Assembly: GCA_965224095.1 (NCBI GenBank)
Contig: OZ245039.1
Location: 930,001-994,000 of the forward strand
DNA from: JBPEWY01 sp965224095
GTDB taxonomy: Bacteria > Bacteroidota > Bacteroidia > Flavobacteriales > Flavobacteriaceae
Length of the DNA stretch: 64,000 nucleotides
Direction: 5' to 3'
The translations under genes were made by a program, and so were the position numbers. The notes under the pieces are model-generated. The model did no database searches. It worked only from the letters and a program-made list of their open reading frames with translations, and was not told the DNA's origin. Of this stretch, positions 26,436 through 35,677 are shown piece by piece. The first letter of the stretch is position 1; each line of letters begins with the position of its first letter.

Positions 26436-26601
26436 TTTGTTTCAAGGATGGTTTTAATTACACACAACAGTTTTGTATATGGTTTGTTACGTAATTTTTT
26501 CAAAGGAAACATTCCGATGAGTTACTAAGGTAACAAATTGCTCTGAAATCCGATTGGGAATTCCGCCTCAATGAACTATATACCTCTTGGTTAACTATAG
26601 T

Positions 26602-27240
26602 TTAATTAGTAACTCCAACAGCTTTTTGGAGATATATATCGGATTCTAAATTTTCTAACATAAAGTGGGCAACACTAGCGCGGGAAATCATTTTAGTAAG
26701 TAAATAATGTCCGGCTTTTACATCATGATGGTAATTCGTTCTTAATTTTCCATTTGTTAATTGACCGGGACGAACGATTGTCCAATCTAAATCACTTTCC
26801 ATTATCAGCTTTTCTTGCTTCGATTTATCCAAAAAATAGAAAAATAAAATTACCGGAATAGTGAAAAAAGTGTAGTATAATCCGAGTTTAAATCTACTGT
26901 CGTTTATGCCAAGAGAGGTTATACAAATAAAGCGTTTAACCTGATTTTTGCTCATGGCATCCATAATATTTCTAGTGCCCCTGGAGAGGATGCTTGTTTT
27001 AAGAAAGAATCGTTTATGACCTAAGGCAGACAAGACAGCGTCTTGTTTTTGAAATGAACTTTCAATACTATCCGGAATTAGTACGTCTCCTTTTAGGATT
27101 TTTAAATTTGGATTATCAATTCTCAACTTTCCAGGGTTTCGAACAATTGCGGTTATTTCATGTCCTTGCGCAAGACCCTGTTCAATCAATTTTCGACCGG
27201 TCTTCCCGGTTCCACCAATGATTAGAAGCTTCATATCCAT
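26602..27240 (-). CDS. NAD(P)-binding SDR/NmrA-like protein
   Basis: 212 residues. Rossmann motif GGTGKTGRKLIEQGL at the N-terminus, followed by TAIVRNP, a central LSALGHKRFF and a VRPGQLTNGK motif. This is the atypical SDR (NmrA/BVR-B-like) group, which binds NAD(P)H and acts as oxidoreductase or redox sensor. The start could also be Met3 (27234). It is the last gene before base composition drops, at the edge of the AT-rich region. Confidence 0.88.
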   Translation of the reverse strand: MDMKLLIIGGTGKTGRKLIEQGLAQGHEITAIVRNPGKLRIDNPNLKILKGDVLIPDSIESSFQKQDAVLSALGHKRFFLKTSILSRGTRNIMDAMSKNQVKRFICITSLGINDSRFKLGLYYTFFTIPVILFFYFLDKSKQEKLIMESDLDWTIVRPGQLTNGKLRTNYHHDVKAGHYLLTKMISRASVAHFMLENLESDIYLQKAVGVTN

Positions 27241-27655
27241 AAGTTTTACCTGGTAAAGCTCTTAAATTCGATGATTTGGTCAAATATTTGTAAACCGAAC
27301 TGTCAATAATTAAGGATGAAGTGGTTTTAAAAATGTGGTTAATGGGAGGACTAAACCTAGTTAATATTCAGCATGTAATTTTTATATTTTAAACACTTCT
27401 AGCTATATGTGTTCACCTAATTGTACACTAAAGTCAAAAAGAACTATTTAAAAACAAATAATATTTGTCTTTACGGTGGGCAATTATACAATTTCAAATA
27501 AAAAAATATAAAATAAATTGCACTTTTTTGAGCAGAAGGTGTAAGTTTAAAAATTCCCCTTAAACTTAAGAAAAAATCGCTTCGCGATTTAGGTTAGCTG
27601 TGCCTCAATTGATTGTTTTCAATTCTTCTATAAATTAGCTTTTCAATTCCATTGA
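27241..27655. other. 415-bp non-coding stretch at the core/island transition
   Basis: No credible gene. AT-rich with an inverted repeat AAGTTTAA (27543-27550) / TTAAACTT (27560-27567), next to the terminator at 27571. No obvious attachment-site repeat matching the fragment at 60860 was found by eye. Confidence 0.5.
27571..27590 (-). terminator. Terminator after the methyltransferase gene
   Basis: Perfect 7-bp stem AAATCGC / GCGATTT with a GAA loop; on the minus strand it is followed by a T6 run. Confidence 0.85.
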
Positions 27656-28426
27656 TCACAATTTTTTTGCAACTATTCTAATTCTTTTATAATCAGCGAA
27701 CCATTTTCCATTAATCAGGCATTGATTTTTTACATTTTCTTGAACCTCATTTTTTATTTCTTCTATGTGATTTTCGGCAATTCCGATAAAAAAGCTCTCA
27801 GCAAACATAGAAATCCAATCTTTTATCCCTGATTTTTCATCAGCAAGTTCAGTAGGCCTGTCATAATGTTCAGCAAAAACAACTCTAAACCCAGCAGATT
27901 CAAGTTCTGTTGAGTATTCTCCAATTGAAGGAAAATACCATAAATCTAAATTAGATTGTTTATTATAATCTCTTATCCTTAATGACTTTCTCAGTTCATT
28001 AATTATCGTTTGCACATTTCCTTTCCCTCCAAATTCAAGTACAATTTTACCTGTTGGACTTAAATTTTCATACATAGATTGTATGGCACCTCTAAAATCT
28101 TTTACCCAATGGAGTGTAGCGTTTGAAAAGATCGAGTCAAATTTTTTGTCGAATTTAAAATCACCTGCATCTGCTACTTGAAACTTGATGTCTGGAAACT
28201 TTGATTGAGCATAAGAAATCATTTCAGGAGATTTATCAATTCCGATTGTTTCTCCTGCTAATTCATTAATTTTAGAAGTTAATTGTCCAGAACCACACCC
28301 CAAATCCAAAATTCTTTCATCCTTTTTGGGGTCAAGCAGTTTTAAAAGACTTTCTCCATATTGATAAACAAAAGAATGTTTTTCATTATAAAGTTCAGGT
28401 TTCCATTTTACTATTGTATTGCTCAT
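27656..28426 (-). CDS. Class I SAM-dependent methyltransferase
   Basis: 256 residues. SAM-binding motif I is ERILDLGCGSGQLTSKI, with the post-I acidic residue in IGIDKSPEMI and motif IV in FDSIFSNATLHWVKD. The architecture resembles trans-aconitate 2-methyltransferase (Tam) and related small-molecule methyltransferases, but the substrate pocket cannot be assigned. It is monocistronic, with a terminator following. It is the first gene in the lower-GC region when read from the left. Confidence 0.9.
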   Translation of the reverse strand: MSNTIVKWKPELYNEKHSFVYQYGESLLKLLDPKKDERILDLGCGSGQLTSKINELAGETIGIDKSPEMISYAQSKFPDIKFQVADAGDFKFDKKFDSIFSNATLHWVKDFRGAIQSMYENLSPTGKIVLEFGGKGNVQTIINELRKSLRIRDYNKQSNLDLWYFPSIGEYSTELESAGFRVVFAEHYDRPTELADEKSGIKDWISMFAESFFIGIAENHIEEIKNEVQENVKNQCLINGKWFADYKRIRIVAKKL

Positions 28427-28575
28427 ATTTAATGTTTTATAACAGTCTCATGTATGAGTATTAGTAGCTTTTACTCACAAACCCTCGGTTTTGTACTGAC
28501 CATATGTTTTTATATTTACACTTACGCTTTGTCACTAAAACTGCTATTACCTATAACATCTATATAAAAGCAGTT

Positions 28576-29820
28576 TTACTCAGTCATTTTGTTAATCAAT
28601 TCAATTCCTTTTTTGAGTGTTTCGTCTTTTTCGGTTGTTGTTTGATTTACATAAAAGGTCGGAATATATTTTTCTCTTGGTATTCCGTTTATATGAAAAA
28701 GTTTCGCTGTTGAGAGCCGATATCCAAAATCCTGGTTTTTAAATGAAAAACCACTCATTTCTCCCGCTAGTCTTTCCATTTCTGTGCCAATAATTTTTGC
28801 TCTTTTCATACCTTCGAAACCAATTGCCATTCCTTCTCCCATACTTCCTGTCCACCTTCCAACTAAAATAACAACTGGTTTTTGATATTGGTTTGCTCTC
28901 GGGACGACATACTCAACCCAACGTCTTTCGATTTTTGGATTATGTTCAGGGTTGTTGTATGATTCTTCAAAATATTGATGCATTTGATAAGGTTTAGGTT
29001 CAGATATAAATCTGCCCATAATCCCGCGAGCCTCGTATGAATCTCCTCCATTTACTGTATTTCTCAAATCAATAATCAACCCTTTTGTGTTAAGTAAGCT
29101 GTCTAAAGCTTTATCAAACTCATTTACTATTTCGTCTTGTCCAAGTGAATTGTTTATTCTAATAATACCAATTTCGTTTATCTTATTCACGACTATAAGC
29201 TCTTTTTCTTCTTTGAGTTCAACCTTGTCTAAATCAAACTCGATAGTTTTATTGCTTTTTAATTTTAATGTTAAGATTCTGGGCTTATTATAGCGCCCCG
29301 CTAAAATTTTATTTATAATCCATTCTTTAACCTTTAGAGAATTTTTGTCATTGCAATGGGTTGGAAATTCTTTAATAGCATCTTCAAAATCAATTTCGTT
29401 TATTTTTAGTATTTCTGCTCCTATTATATTTTGGATAGAATCTTTTATTTGCGTTTGCCAAACATTTGAAATAATTGGTTTTTCATGTTTAATGGTAGCA
29501 TATATTGGTGAGTACAAACGAAATGAAGAATTTATATTGGTGTTTAAGTGTAAATGGCTATCATAAAATTCATTTAATAAGTATTCAAAAAATAGTATAA
29601 CTTCTTCTTTCGATTTAACTTCTTGGATTTGTTTTTCATAATACTCTCTAATACAGTTTAAATCAACATTTTTCTCCTGTAGATACACATAATTCTGTGA
29701 TAAATCAGATAAGATTTCGTTTAGGTCTTCTTTGATTTTAGTTTGGTTAACTCTACTTTCTTGTTTACCGGTACAAGAAAAAATGAAAATAAAAACAAAT
29801 GCTAAAAACAGTTGCTTCAT
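28576..29820 (-). CDS. S41 family peptidase lipoprotein
   Basis: Start placed at the ATG giving MKQLFLAFVFIFIFSC and a lipid anchor at Cys; the longer frame adds 10 residues. 414 residues. The C-terminal half is the S41 (tail-specific protease/interphotoreceptor-retinoid-binding) domain: IGIIRINNSLGQDEI, GLIIDLRNTVNGGDS, KPVVILVGRWTGSMGEGMAIGFEG (Ser nucleophile in TGSMGEG) and a following IIGTEMERLAG. The N-terminal half is helical with no PDZ motif recognised. Expected on the outer face of a membrane. The substrate is unknown. Confidence 0.87.
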   Translation of the reverse strand: MKQLFLAFVFIFIFSCTGKQESRVNQTKIKEDLNEILSDLSQNYVYLQEKNVDLNCIREYYEKQIQEVKSKEEVILFFEYLLNEFYDSHLHLNTNINSSFRLYSPIYATIKHEKPIISNVWQTQIKDSIQNIIGAEILKINEIDFEDAIKEFPTHCNDKNSLKVKEWIINKILAGRYNKPRILTLKLKSNKTIEFDLDKVELKEEKELIVVNKINEIGIIRINNSLGQDEIVNEFDKALDSLLNTKGLIIDLRNTVNGGDSYEARGIMGRFISEPKPYQMHQYFEESYNNPEHNPKIERRWVEYVVPRANQYQKPVVILVGRWTGSMGEGMAIGFEGMKRAKIIGTEMERLAGEMSGFSFKNQDFGYRLSTAKLFHINGIPREKYIPTFYVNQTTTEKDETLKKGIELINKMTE

Positions 29821-29996
29821 TAACTTTTTGATTGTTATTTTAAATTGCATAGAACTTTTGTGTGATGATATAATTATTTGATTTTTTTTGATTTTAAATA
29901 TTTCTGATATGTGTTTTCATGCCTTACTAAAATTGAACAGTAAATTGTCTTTTATCAAAAAAATTAGTTGCCCCTTTCATTAATTATAAAGCACAG

Positions 29997-30650
29997 TTAT
30001 TTTACTTTTGCTTTAATCACCAGTATTTTATTTTGTATTCCTTGAACTTCACCAGAAAATTTATACTGTTGATTAATTTGTAATGTGTCTTTATTGAAAT
30101 TAAATTCTTTTTTTAAACCTTCGTTTTTATATATTTCATAAACATCAGGCTCTATTTTAATTTTAGCAATTGGTGTTTTGACATAGAGCTTAAGCTCTTT
30201 TGGTATTTTTATATCTCCAGTATTAATTACTAAAAATTGCCCATTCCAACTTCCAGTAAACTCTGAATAGTAATCCATAGAACACATTGAAATAAGTATT
30301 TCCTTTTGTATATCCTGATTATCAACTACTATTTTTTGGGGACAAGGCACATAGAAAATACTGCCATTCCATTTGTATTCACTACCACGCCAAATAGTTG
30401 CAAACAGAATAATAAAAACGGTTAAAATAAAAAATATTGAAGCCATTGATGCAAAGCGTAAGTTTCCTTTGTTTTTTGAAGTTATCGTTAATATTAAATG
30501 CACTAAAGTTCCAAGGTATAATACTGAATAACCAAGGACATCACCAAACCCAAGACCAAACGAAATATGCTTGTAAAACGTCCCAAGTATGCAAATCAGG
30601 ATTAATACCGCTAAAATAATTAAGTTAAGAACTTTCCAAATCTTTCTCAT
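29997..30650 (-). CDS. Membrane protein with C-terminal soluble domain
   Basis: 217 residues. Three hydrophobic segments (about residues 8-26, 36-58 and 66-88) are followed by a periplasmic or external part of about 120 residues rich in beta-type sequence. I do not recognise a family. It lies 21 bp downstream of the hydrolase gene 30672-31586 on the same strand and is probably co-transcribed with it. GC and codon use match the surrounding island. Confidence 0.65.
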   Translation of the reverse strand: MRKIWKVLNLIILAVLILICILGTFYKHISFGLGFGDVLGYSVLYLGTLVHLILTITSKNKGNLRFASMASIFFILTVFIILFATIWRGSEYKWNGSIFYVPCPQKIVVDNQDIQKEILISMCSMDYYSEFTGSWNGQFLVINTGDIKIPKELKLYVKTPIAKIKIEPDVYEIYKNEGLKKEFNFNKDTLQINQQYKFSGEVQGIQNKILVIKAKVK

Positions 30651-30671
30651 TTTCTAACTACGGTAACTTAA

Positions 30672-31586
30672 TTAATTTTTTAAAACCCATTTTATTAAAT
30701 CTTTTTCATTTACAATTGCCCAAGAATGTGGATGCCTTTCTCCATTAGCTCGATAACCCTTGTTTACAGTTTCTATAAGTTCGATGTTTTTATTCCCAAA
30801 TTCTATTTTTAGTTTATCAGATAATTTTTTAAGGTAATAAGCATTTAAATCCTCATAATCATTTTTTCTGTTCTCTTGCCACCACTTTAAATCTGGTTCT
30901 GTATAAAATCTAATTTTTAAATTTTTAAGGGCTTTAAGGTTTTCAATATTTTGTGTCTCATTAATAAAAGGTGAATTTTTTTCATAATTGGCCATTCCAT
31001 TTTCAGGATTTCCAAATTCCTTATCAAAAAAACTTTTTATCCAAGTAGCTTCTTGAACAGATGGCTCTGAAAAGTTTCTATTTAAATTTTTTTGAGCAGT
31101 CTTATAAAGTGCTAAAAGATCAATAGGAGAGTCTACTACAAAAAGACCTTTAGGCTGAATAGGGCTTTTCTTCTCTATAAGATAATTGCTAATTAATAAG
31201 CTTATATTTCCGCCACTCGAAAATCCACCAATAAAAATGTTTGTTTTGGATAGATTATTTTCTAATACTATCTTTTCTAATTGTTTAGCTAATTGTTGCT
31301 TTTCCAATTGGTTTAAAAATAAATGTTGATTGAGGTTCATAGCTAAAACTGAAATATCATTTTCTATACTTATGTCTGAAATATTAAATTCAGAAATGGT
31401 ATTTTTTGCATCGCAAGGAAAGCATGGAAACAAAATCAATAATCCTTTTTGTTTTTTTGCTTTAATTAACTCAAAATCTGGTGTTGTTATAGTTTCAGAT
31501 ACTGGTTTTTCAATAGATTTATTTTTTTTGACTTGTTCTTTACAGGAAACTGTAATTAAAAGTATAATTATGAAAAGTTTTCTCAT
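30672..31586 (-). CDS. Alpha/beta hydrolase-fold lipoprotein
   Basis: 304 residues. Lipobox ITVSCK at residues 11-16. The nucleophile elbow is IFIGGFSSGGNISLLI (GFSSGG), and a His near the C-terminus (GERHPHSWAIV) is a likely catalytic base. It is paralogous to the plus-strand gene at 35678: both share the elbow position, a following helix and a YTEP/YIEP motif about 100 residues later. The paralogue lacks the lipobox. Possible esterase or peptidase; substrate unknown. Confidence 0.78.
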   Translation of the reverse strand: MRKLFIIILLITVSCKEQVKKNKSIEKPVSETITTPDFELIKAKKQKGLLILFPCFPCDAKNTISEFNISDISIENDISVLAMNLNQHLFLNQLEKQQLAKQLEKIVLENNLSKTNIFIGGFSSGGNISLLISNYLIEKKSPIQPKGLFVVDSPIDLLALYKTAQKNLNRNFSEPSVQEATWIKSFFDKEFGNPENGMANYEKNSPFINETQNIENLKALKNLKIRFYTEPDLKWWQENRKNDYEDLNAYYLKKLSDKLKIEFGNKNIELIETVNKGYRANGERHPHSWAIVNEKDLIKWVLKN

Positions 31587-31602
31587 TGTAAGTTTTAAGT
31601 GT

Positions 31603-31779
31603 TTAAAGTATACTTTTTATAAACTCTCTTACAGTAGAATTGAAAATATACAATATAGCAGTTAAGAGTAGTACAAGAAGTATAAATATTATAAAAAGAA
31701 TTATAACTGAAATTATAACACCAAAAACAGATAGTGCTATATTAGATGTGACTTTTTTTATGTAGTTATAGGTTTGCAC
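31603..31779 (-). CDS. Small membrane peptide (58 aa, GTG start)
   Basis: A 58-codon frame beginning at GTG, too short for standard gene calls. It has a basic N-terminus (QTYNYIKKVTSN), a single very long hydrophobic stretch (about residues 12-45) and a polar C-terminus with two basic residues. It ends 17 bp before the start of the alpha/beta hydrolase lipoprotein and would be translated with it. The hydrophobicity is far above what random AT-rich sequence gives over that length. No ATG start is available, which lowers confidence. Function unknown. Confidence 0.42.
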   Translation of the reverse strand: MQTYNYIKKVTSNIALSVFGVIISVIILFIIFILLVLLLTAILYIFNSTVREFIKSIL

Positions 31780-31959
31780 AATTTTACTTGATGTTCATTC
31801 TACTAATATTTATGAAAACATATCGATAAAAAAACAATGCTATCAATTGATAATCAGTAACTTAAATTAATTGCCCAATGTGATAATTGAATAATCATAA
31901 AGAGTATATGGCCTCGAATAGCTGCCCATTTTTATAAATTTAAGCACTGAATTTCTAAT

Positions 31960-32565
31960 CTAATATTCACTATGTTCTTGTTTTTTAACACCAGTAATTT
32001 TTTGAGTATTGGTTTTAGCAACAGCAGATTCAGAAATAATTATGCTCTCTACTTTTATAGAGTCTAACCATTTGTATTCTTTATATTGTTCTATAAAGTA
32101 CGATTTATCAAATGTTATTTTACTCCCATTAGTTTTTACAATTTGAAACTCCTTTTTAGTATTTACTTGTAAGGGTAAATTCCCATTAAATATGTATTTT
32201 TCATCATATGAGTATGGCCACTTTAAAGTCTTAAATGTTTTAGGGTTTGCAAAAATTACGGTCTCATTATCAAGGAAAACATAATTCTTATCTTTTGAAT
32301 AGCCACTTTCAATAATTTTAAAGCTCTTTGGGTCTGCTTTTTCAATTACTAAACCTCTCCAATACACAAAATCTTTATCTTTTGCATATTCTTTATTGTT
32401 AAGTATTTTAAAGCTAAACTTGTCTGAAGTAGTTATTTCTGTAATGTGATTACCTTGTTCGGTATTAGTTATCCATACCCAATCATCATCAACTTTTTGA
32501 TATCCATGTTTACATGAAGAAAATGAAATAACCATGAATAGTATATAGGCTATTCTATGTAACAT
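31960..32565 (-). CDS. DKNYY family lipoprotein
   Basis: 201 residues with lipobox FSSCK at Cys18. The mature part contains the DKNYY-type repeats: DKDFVYWRGLVIEKADPKSFKII, DKNYVFLDNETVIFANPKTFKTL and DEKYIFNGNLPLQV, each about 22-25 residues. DKNYY repeats are beta-rich units of unknown partner in secreted bacterial proteins. It starts 4 bp before the S41 peptidase stop on the same strand, so the two are co-transcribed. Confidence 0.85.
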   Translation of the reverse strand: MLHRIAYILFMVISFSSCKHGYQKVDDDWVWITNTEQGNHITEITTSDKFSFKILNNKEYAKDKDFVYWRGLVIEKADPKSFKIIESGYSKDKNYVFLDNETVIFANPKTFKTLKWPYSYDEKYIFNGNLPLQVNTKKEFQIVKTNGSKITFDKSYFIEQYKEYKWLDSIKVESIIISESAVAKTNTQKITGVKKQEHSEY

Positions 32566-32569
32566 AGTT

Positions 32570-34819
32570 CTATTTTAAAATTAGCTCAATTGCTTTATCT
32601 AAATATTCATCCTTTCCAGATTTAACACCTCTTATTGTTTTATTTATATAAATGTCTGGTAAAACACCTATTGTATGATGTTGTGTCCCATCATGTTTAA
32701 CAACCTTCATCCCGGTCCAACTTATATTATAACCTCCAAGTAAATTAAAAGGGTTAATATTACCATTTGCTCCTGCTGTAGGCTGCCCAATTATAGTAGC
32801 CAGCTTATATCTCTTAATGAAGCTCATGTAGCTTTCTGCATAGCTAATAGCTCTGCCATCAATTAAAAAGATTATTTTCTTATCTCCTAAATAAGGCTCT
32901 TGTGTTTTTAATTGCCACCCGTGTGTATCATGTCCAATAATATTTTTTTGATCAGGATATATTATTTTAGGTATTTTCATCCAAGCTTTTGAAGTATCAT
33001 TTTCTTTAAGAAGATGGGAAATGAATTGGCGGTTTCTTGTTGGATAAGTTCTTAAATCGCATATAATACCCTTTGCGTTTTTAAGCTTGGGCATTAACTT
33101 ATATATAGTATCCATTTGGACTTTTCCAATATTAAGATAGACTATATTATTATCTAAAAACTTATAGCTATTTTCTTGAATTAAAATTTCTGTACTTCCA
33201 GATACAAACTCTTTATTTCTTTGTAATGTTATTTCTTTATTATCAACTTTTATTGTTAACTCACTATCTTTTTCGCCGAATAGGCTTAACTCTCTAACTC
33301 TATAATCTTTCCATCCTTTAGACCCAGATACTCTGGAATAAAATTCCTTAAAATAGTTTTCTGGTAATAGTCCATTAATTTCGCTAACAATATCTCCAAC
33401 TTTAATATTTAGGTTGTTATTTTCTACTTTAATAACTACCAATTTATCTTCAATCCATTCCCATTTTATCGGAGGCACAAATCGTTTTGTATTGTTTTTA
33501 TAGCTAACATGAATATGCCCATCTTTTAGTGGAGCTGTAAACTTTTGTAATGTAATTCTGTGATCTACTTCTGATGTACCACTAAAACTTTGACTTAACG
33601 CTTTTTCAAGTTCTTTTTCCCAATCAACATTAACTTCATTAAAGTAGGGATAAAAATGTTGAAAAACATTATAGGTATTAATTATATTACCTAATCTTAC
33701 ATACAAGTTGGTAGGATTATCCTCAATGTTTTCGATATCTTCTAAAAAGCTCTCGGAGGTATTCCCTTTTGGATAGGTGTTTTCCTTATTACAATAAAGA
33801 TTAAGTGGAATTTGACAAAAAATATTTTCTCCAATTTCTTCTTCTATTAGCTCACCAAACTTGGGTTTAGTTTCAAATAAAAGTTCTGCTTTAACTTTTT
33901 CGGGAGAATTATTGTAAGTTATAGAAACAGCTTGCTTACCCTCCCTTTTCTCTATTTTAGAGATTTCATATAAATATCCTTTGCTTTTCCCAAACCATTG
34001 GCTTTTTTCATTTACTTGCCCAATGGTGTTTGCTTCAAAGTTGTTATTTTTTATTGGTACTTCTAACCAGTTTTCATTTTCCTTATAATATAAATGTATA
34101 TCATCTACATACAGTGTTCCTTTACCTGCAATCATGCAACCAAAAATCATATTAGAACCTAAAGAGTCAATCTCTCCGATGATTTCGTATTGCTTCCATT
34201 CATTGCTTTTAATTGGGTTTGCATACATGTTTTCAAAGAAGCCAATTGTTTTATCAGATTTGTCTACCCTTATCCATAAGTGCCCAGTTCCTTCCGATCC
34301 CTTTTTTAGTTTTACCCATCCAGTAAGTTTTATAGGTTTTCCTTTATATTTCTTTACATCAATAAATGAAGATAAATTTCCGAAAAGTTTAGATTGTTCA
34401 ACTTCAATATCTCTATTTGCTCGTATACTCTTATATGGACCATTTTTATAATTCATCCCTACAGAAACACCTCTGTGTTGCCAAAATGTAGACTGAAAAC
34501 CTGAAATGCTATTAGGAGTTATTTTTTTTAAATTGTAATCCTTTTTTTCTGCAGAAAACACAACACTGGGTGCAATAGGATTGAATAAATTGTTTAATGT
34601 GTTTATTACTTCTGATTGGCTTTTACAAGCAATAATTTTTTGTGCGCCATAAGCAGCAAATTTATTCCAATCTATAGACGCTGCTTCATCACTGGGATGA
34701 AAATACTTTATATAACCATAAGCCTTTGCAAATGTCTTTAAATTGTTAATTTTATCATACCCGTTTTGAGTTGTAAATGCCACAAAAACAAAACATAGAA
34801 TAAGGAGAATTTTCTTCAT
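32570..34819 (-). CDS. Large secreted S41 family peptidase
   Basis: 749 residues. A signal peptide is followed by KTFAKAYGYIKYFHPSDEAASIDWNKFA, the helical prologue seen in flavobacterial S41 proteins. The middle holds a jelly-roll-like segment (LTGWVKLKKGSEGTGHLWIRVD) resembling a carbohydrate or partner-binding module. The C-terminal part carries a PDZ-like INGLLPENYF region and the S41 core, with the likely nucleophile in LIDGRAISYAESYMSF and downstream GANGNINPFNLLGG. Paired in one transcript with the DKNYY lipoprotein. Longer than the lipoprotein S41 enzyme at 28576 and not a simple duplicate of it. Confidence 0.85.
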   Translation of the reverse strand: MKKILLILCFVFVAFTTQNGYDKINNLKTFAKAYGYIKYFHPSDEAASIDWNKFAAYGAQKIIACKSQSEVINTLNNLFNPIAPSVVFSAEKKDYNLKKITPNSISGFQSTFWQHRGVSVGMNYKNGPYKSIRANRDIEVEQSKLFGNLSSFIDVKKYKGKPIKLTGWVKLKKGSEGTGHLWIRVDKSDKTIGFFENMYANPIKSNEWKQYEIIGEIDSLGSNMIFGCMIAGKGTLYVDDIHLYYKENENWLEVPIKNNNFEANTIGQVNEKSQWFGKSKGYLYEISKIEKREGKQAVSITYNNSPEKVKAELLFETKPKFGELIEEEIGENIFCQIPLNLYCNKENTYPKGNTSESFLEDIENIEDNPTNLYVRLGNIINTYNVFQHFYPYFNEVNVDWEKELEKALSQSFSGTSEVDHRITLQKFTAPLKDGHIHVSYKNNTKRFVPPIKWEWIEDKLVVIKVENNNLNIKVGDIVSEINGLLPENYFKEFYSRVSGSKGWKDYRVRELSLFGEKDSELTIKVDNKEITLQRNKEFVSGSTEILIQENSYKFLDNNIVYLNIGKVQMDTIYKLMPKLKNAKGIICDLRTYPTRNRQFISHLLKENDTSKAWMKIPKIIYPDQKNIIGHDTHGWQLKTQEPYLGDKKIIFLIDGRAISYAESYMSFIKRYKLATIIGQPTAGANGNINPFNLLGGYNISWTGMKVVKHDGTQHHTIGVLPDIYINKTIRGVKSGKDEYLDKAIELILK

Positions 34820-34849
34820 GTTTATTGATTTAGATTATATTTTTTAATT

Positions 34850-35506
34850 TTATTTTCTTTTACTTTTATTATTCTCTGGATTGTAGTAATAGCTGTTGTT
34901 TTTTGCATACTCTTCAACGGTTTCTAACCCAAGCTTCTTTCTTCGATTATTAACATTTTTGATATCTTCTATCTGATAAATTTCCATTCTTAAAGAGTCC
35001 TTATTCCATTTTGCCTGGGTGCCATAAATCTGTTTTTTATTATTTCTCATTAAGATTCTATCCTTAAGAAAAGCATAATGCCACCCTTGGGATTCACCAT
35101 CATCAACAGACTTCTTTAATAGTGGTAAATACTTCTCTTGAGTTTCAAGTTCTGCATGTTGAATTACTAACCATAAGGTTTGATTTGCTTTTTCTCCAAT
35201 TCTATTTTTACCTAACCAACCATAGTTTTTTATAATATCTTCAACTTTATTGATGCACAGACTATCTTGCTTCTGCATTAGTTTCCAGAAGAACTTTTCT
35301 TCTTTTGAGCCTTTACCGAATCTTTCCGCTACATCTGGTAATAAAAACCTTAAAGTCTGATCTTCAATGTTAATTTGTTCAAGCTTAATTTTTAATATGC
35401 TATCTGGTAAGACATCATAATTATTTTCTGATTTAAAAGACTTGTTTTGTTTTGTTTCGCAGGATAAAATCATCATTACGAATAAAAACAGGAAGTATTT
35501 TATCAT
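34850..35506 (-). CDS. DUF6624-type lipoprotein
   Basis: Start placed at the ATG giving MIKYFLFLFVMMILSC (lipid anchor at Cys); an upstream ATG adds four residues. About 218 residues. The second half contains KSVDDGESQGWHYAFLKDRILMRNNKKQIYGTQAKW, the pattern of DUF6624 proteins: a helical family of unknown function in Bacteroidota. It is the promoter-proximal gene of the run that continues with the S41 peptidase 31 bp downstream. A near-perfect palindrome at 35586-35613 lies upstream. Confidence 0.78.
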   Translation of the reverse strand: MIKYFLFLFVMMILSCETKQNKSFKSENNYDVLPDSILKIKLEQINIEDQTLRFLLPDVAERFGKGSKEEKFFWKLMQKQDSLCINKVEDIIKNYGWLGKNRIGEKANQTLWLVIQHAELETQEKYLPLLKKSVDDGESQGWHYAFLKDRILMRNNKKQIYGTQAKWNKDSLRMEIYQIEDIKNVNNRRKKLGLETVEEYAKNNSYYYNPENNKSKRK

Positions 35507-35585
35507 TTGAATTTTCATACAATACTTTTAATTAGATTCAATTTCAAGTAAATAAAGTAATTATGCATAGCTGAATAAAATTAAA

Positions 35586-35613
35586 CATGCATATATTTAT
35601 AAATATGTGCATG
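35586..35613. repeat. 28-bp near-perfect palindrome in a divergent promoter region
   Basis: CATGCA and TGCATG ends flank an A/T-rich centre, with one mismatched pair among 14. It lies between two divergent genes (start codons at 35506 and 35678), so it may be an operator shared by both. Confidence 0.6.
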
Positions 35614-35642
35614 TAACTTTATTCATAACATTTGGCTATTTC

Positions 35643-35650
35643 TATATTTG
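35643..35650 (+). promoter_or_regulatory. Candidate -7 element for the hydrolase gene at 35678
   Basis: TATATTTG matches TAnnTTTG and lies 27 bp upstream of the GTG start. No TTG -33 element is convincing at the right spacing. Confidence 0.4.
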
Positions 35651-35677
35651 GATTGATTAATCTTAAAACGAGTTATA

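Noticed and set aside
27241..27655. Left attachment site of the island
   Set aside because: No copy of the 60860-60878 sequence or other long repeat matching the right end was found here.
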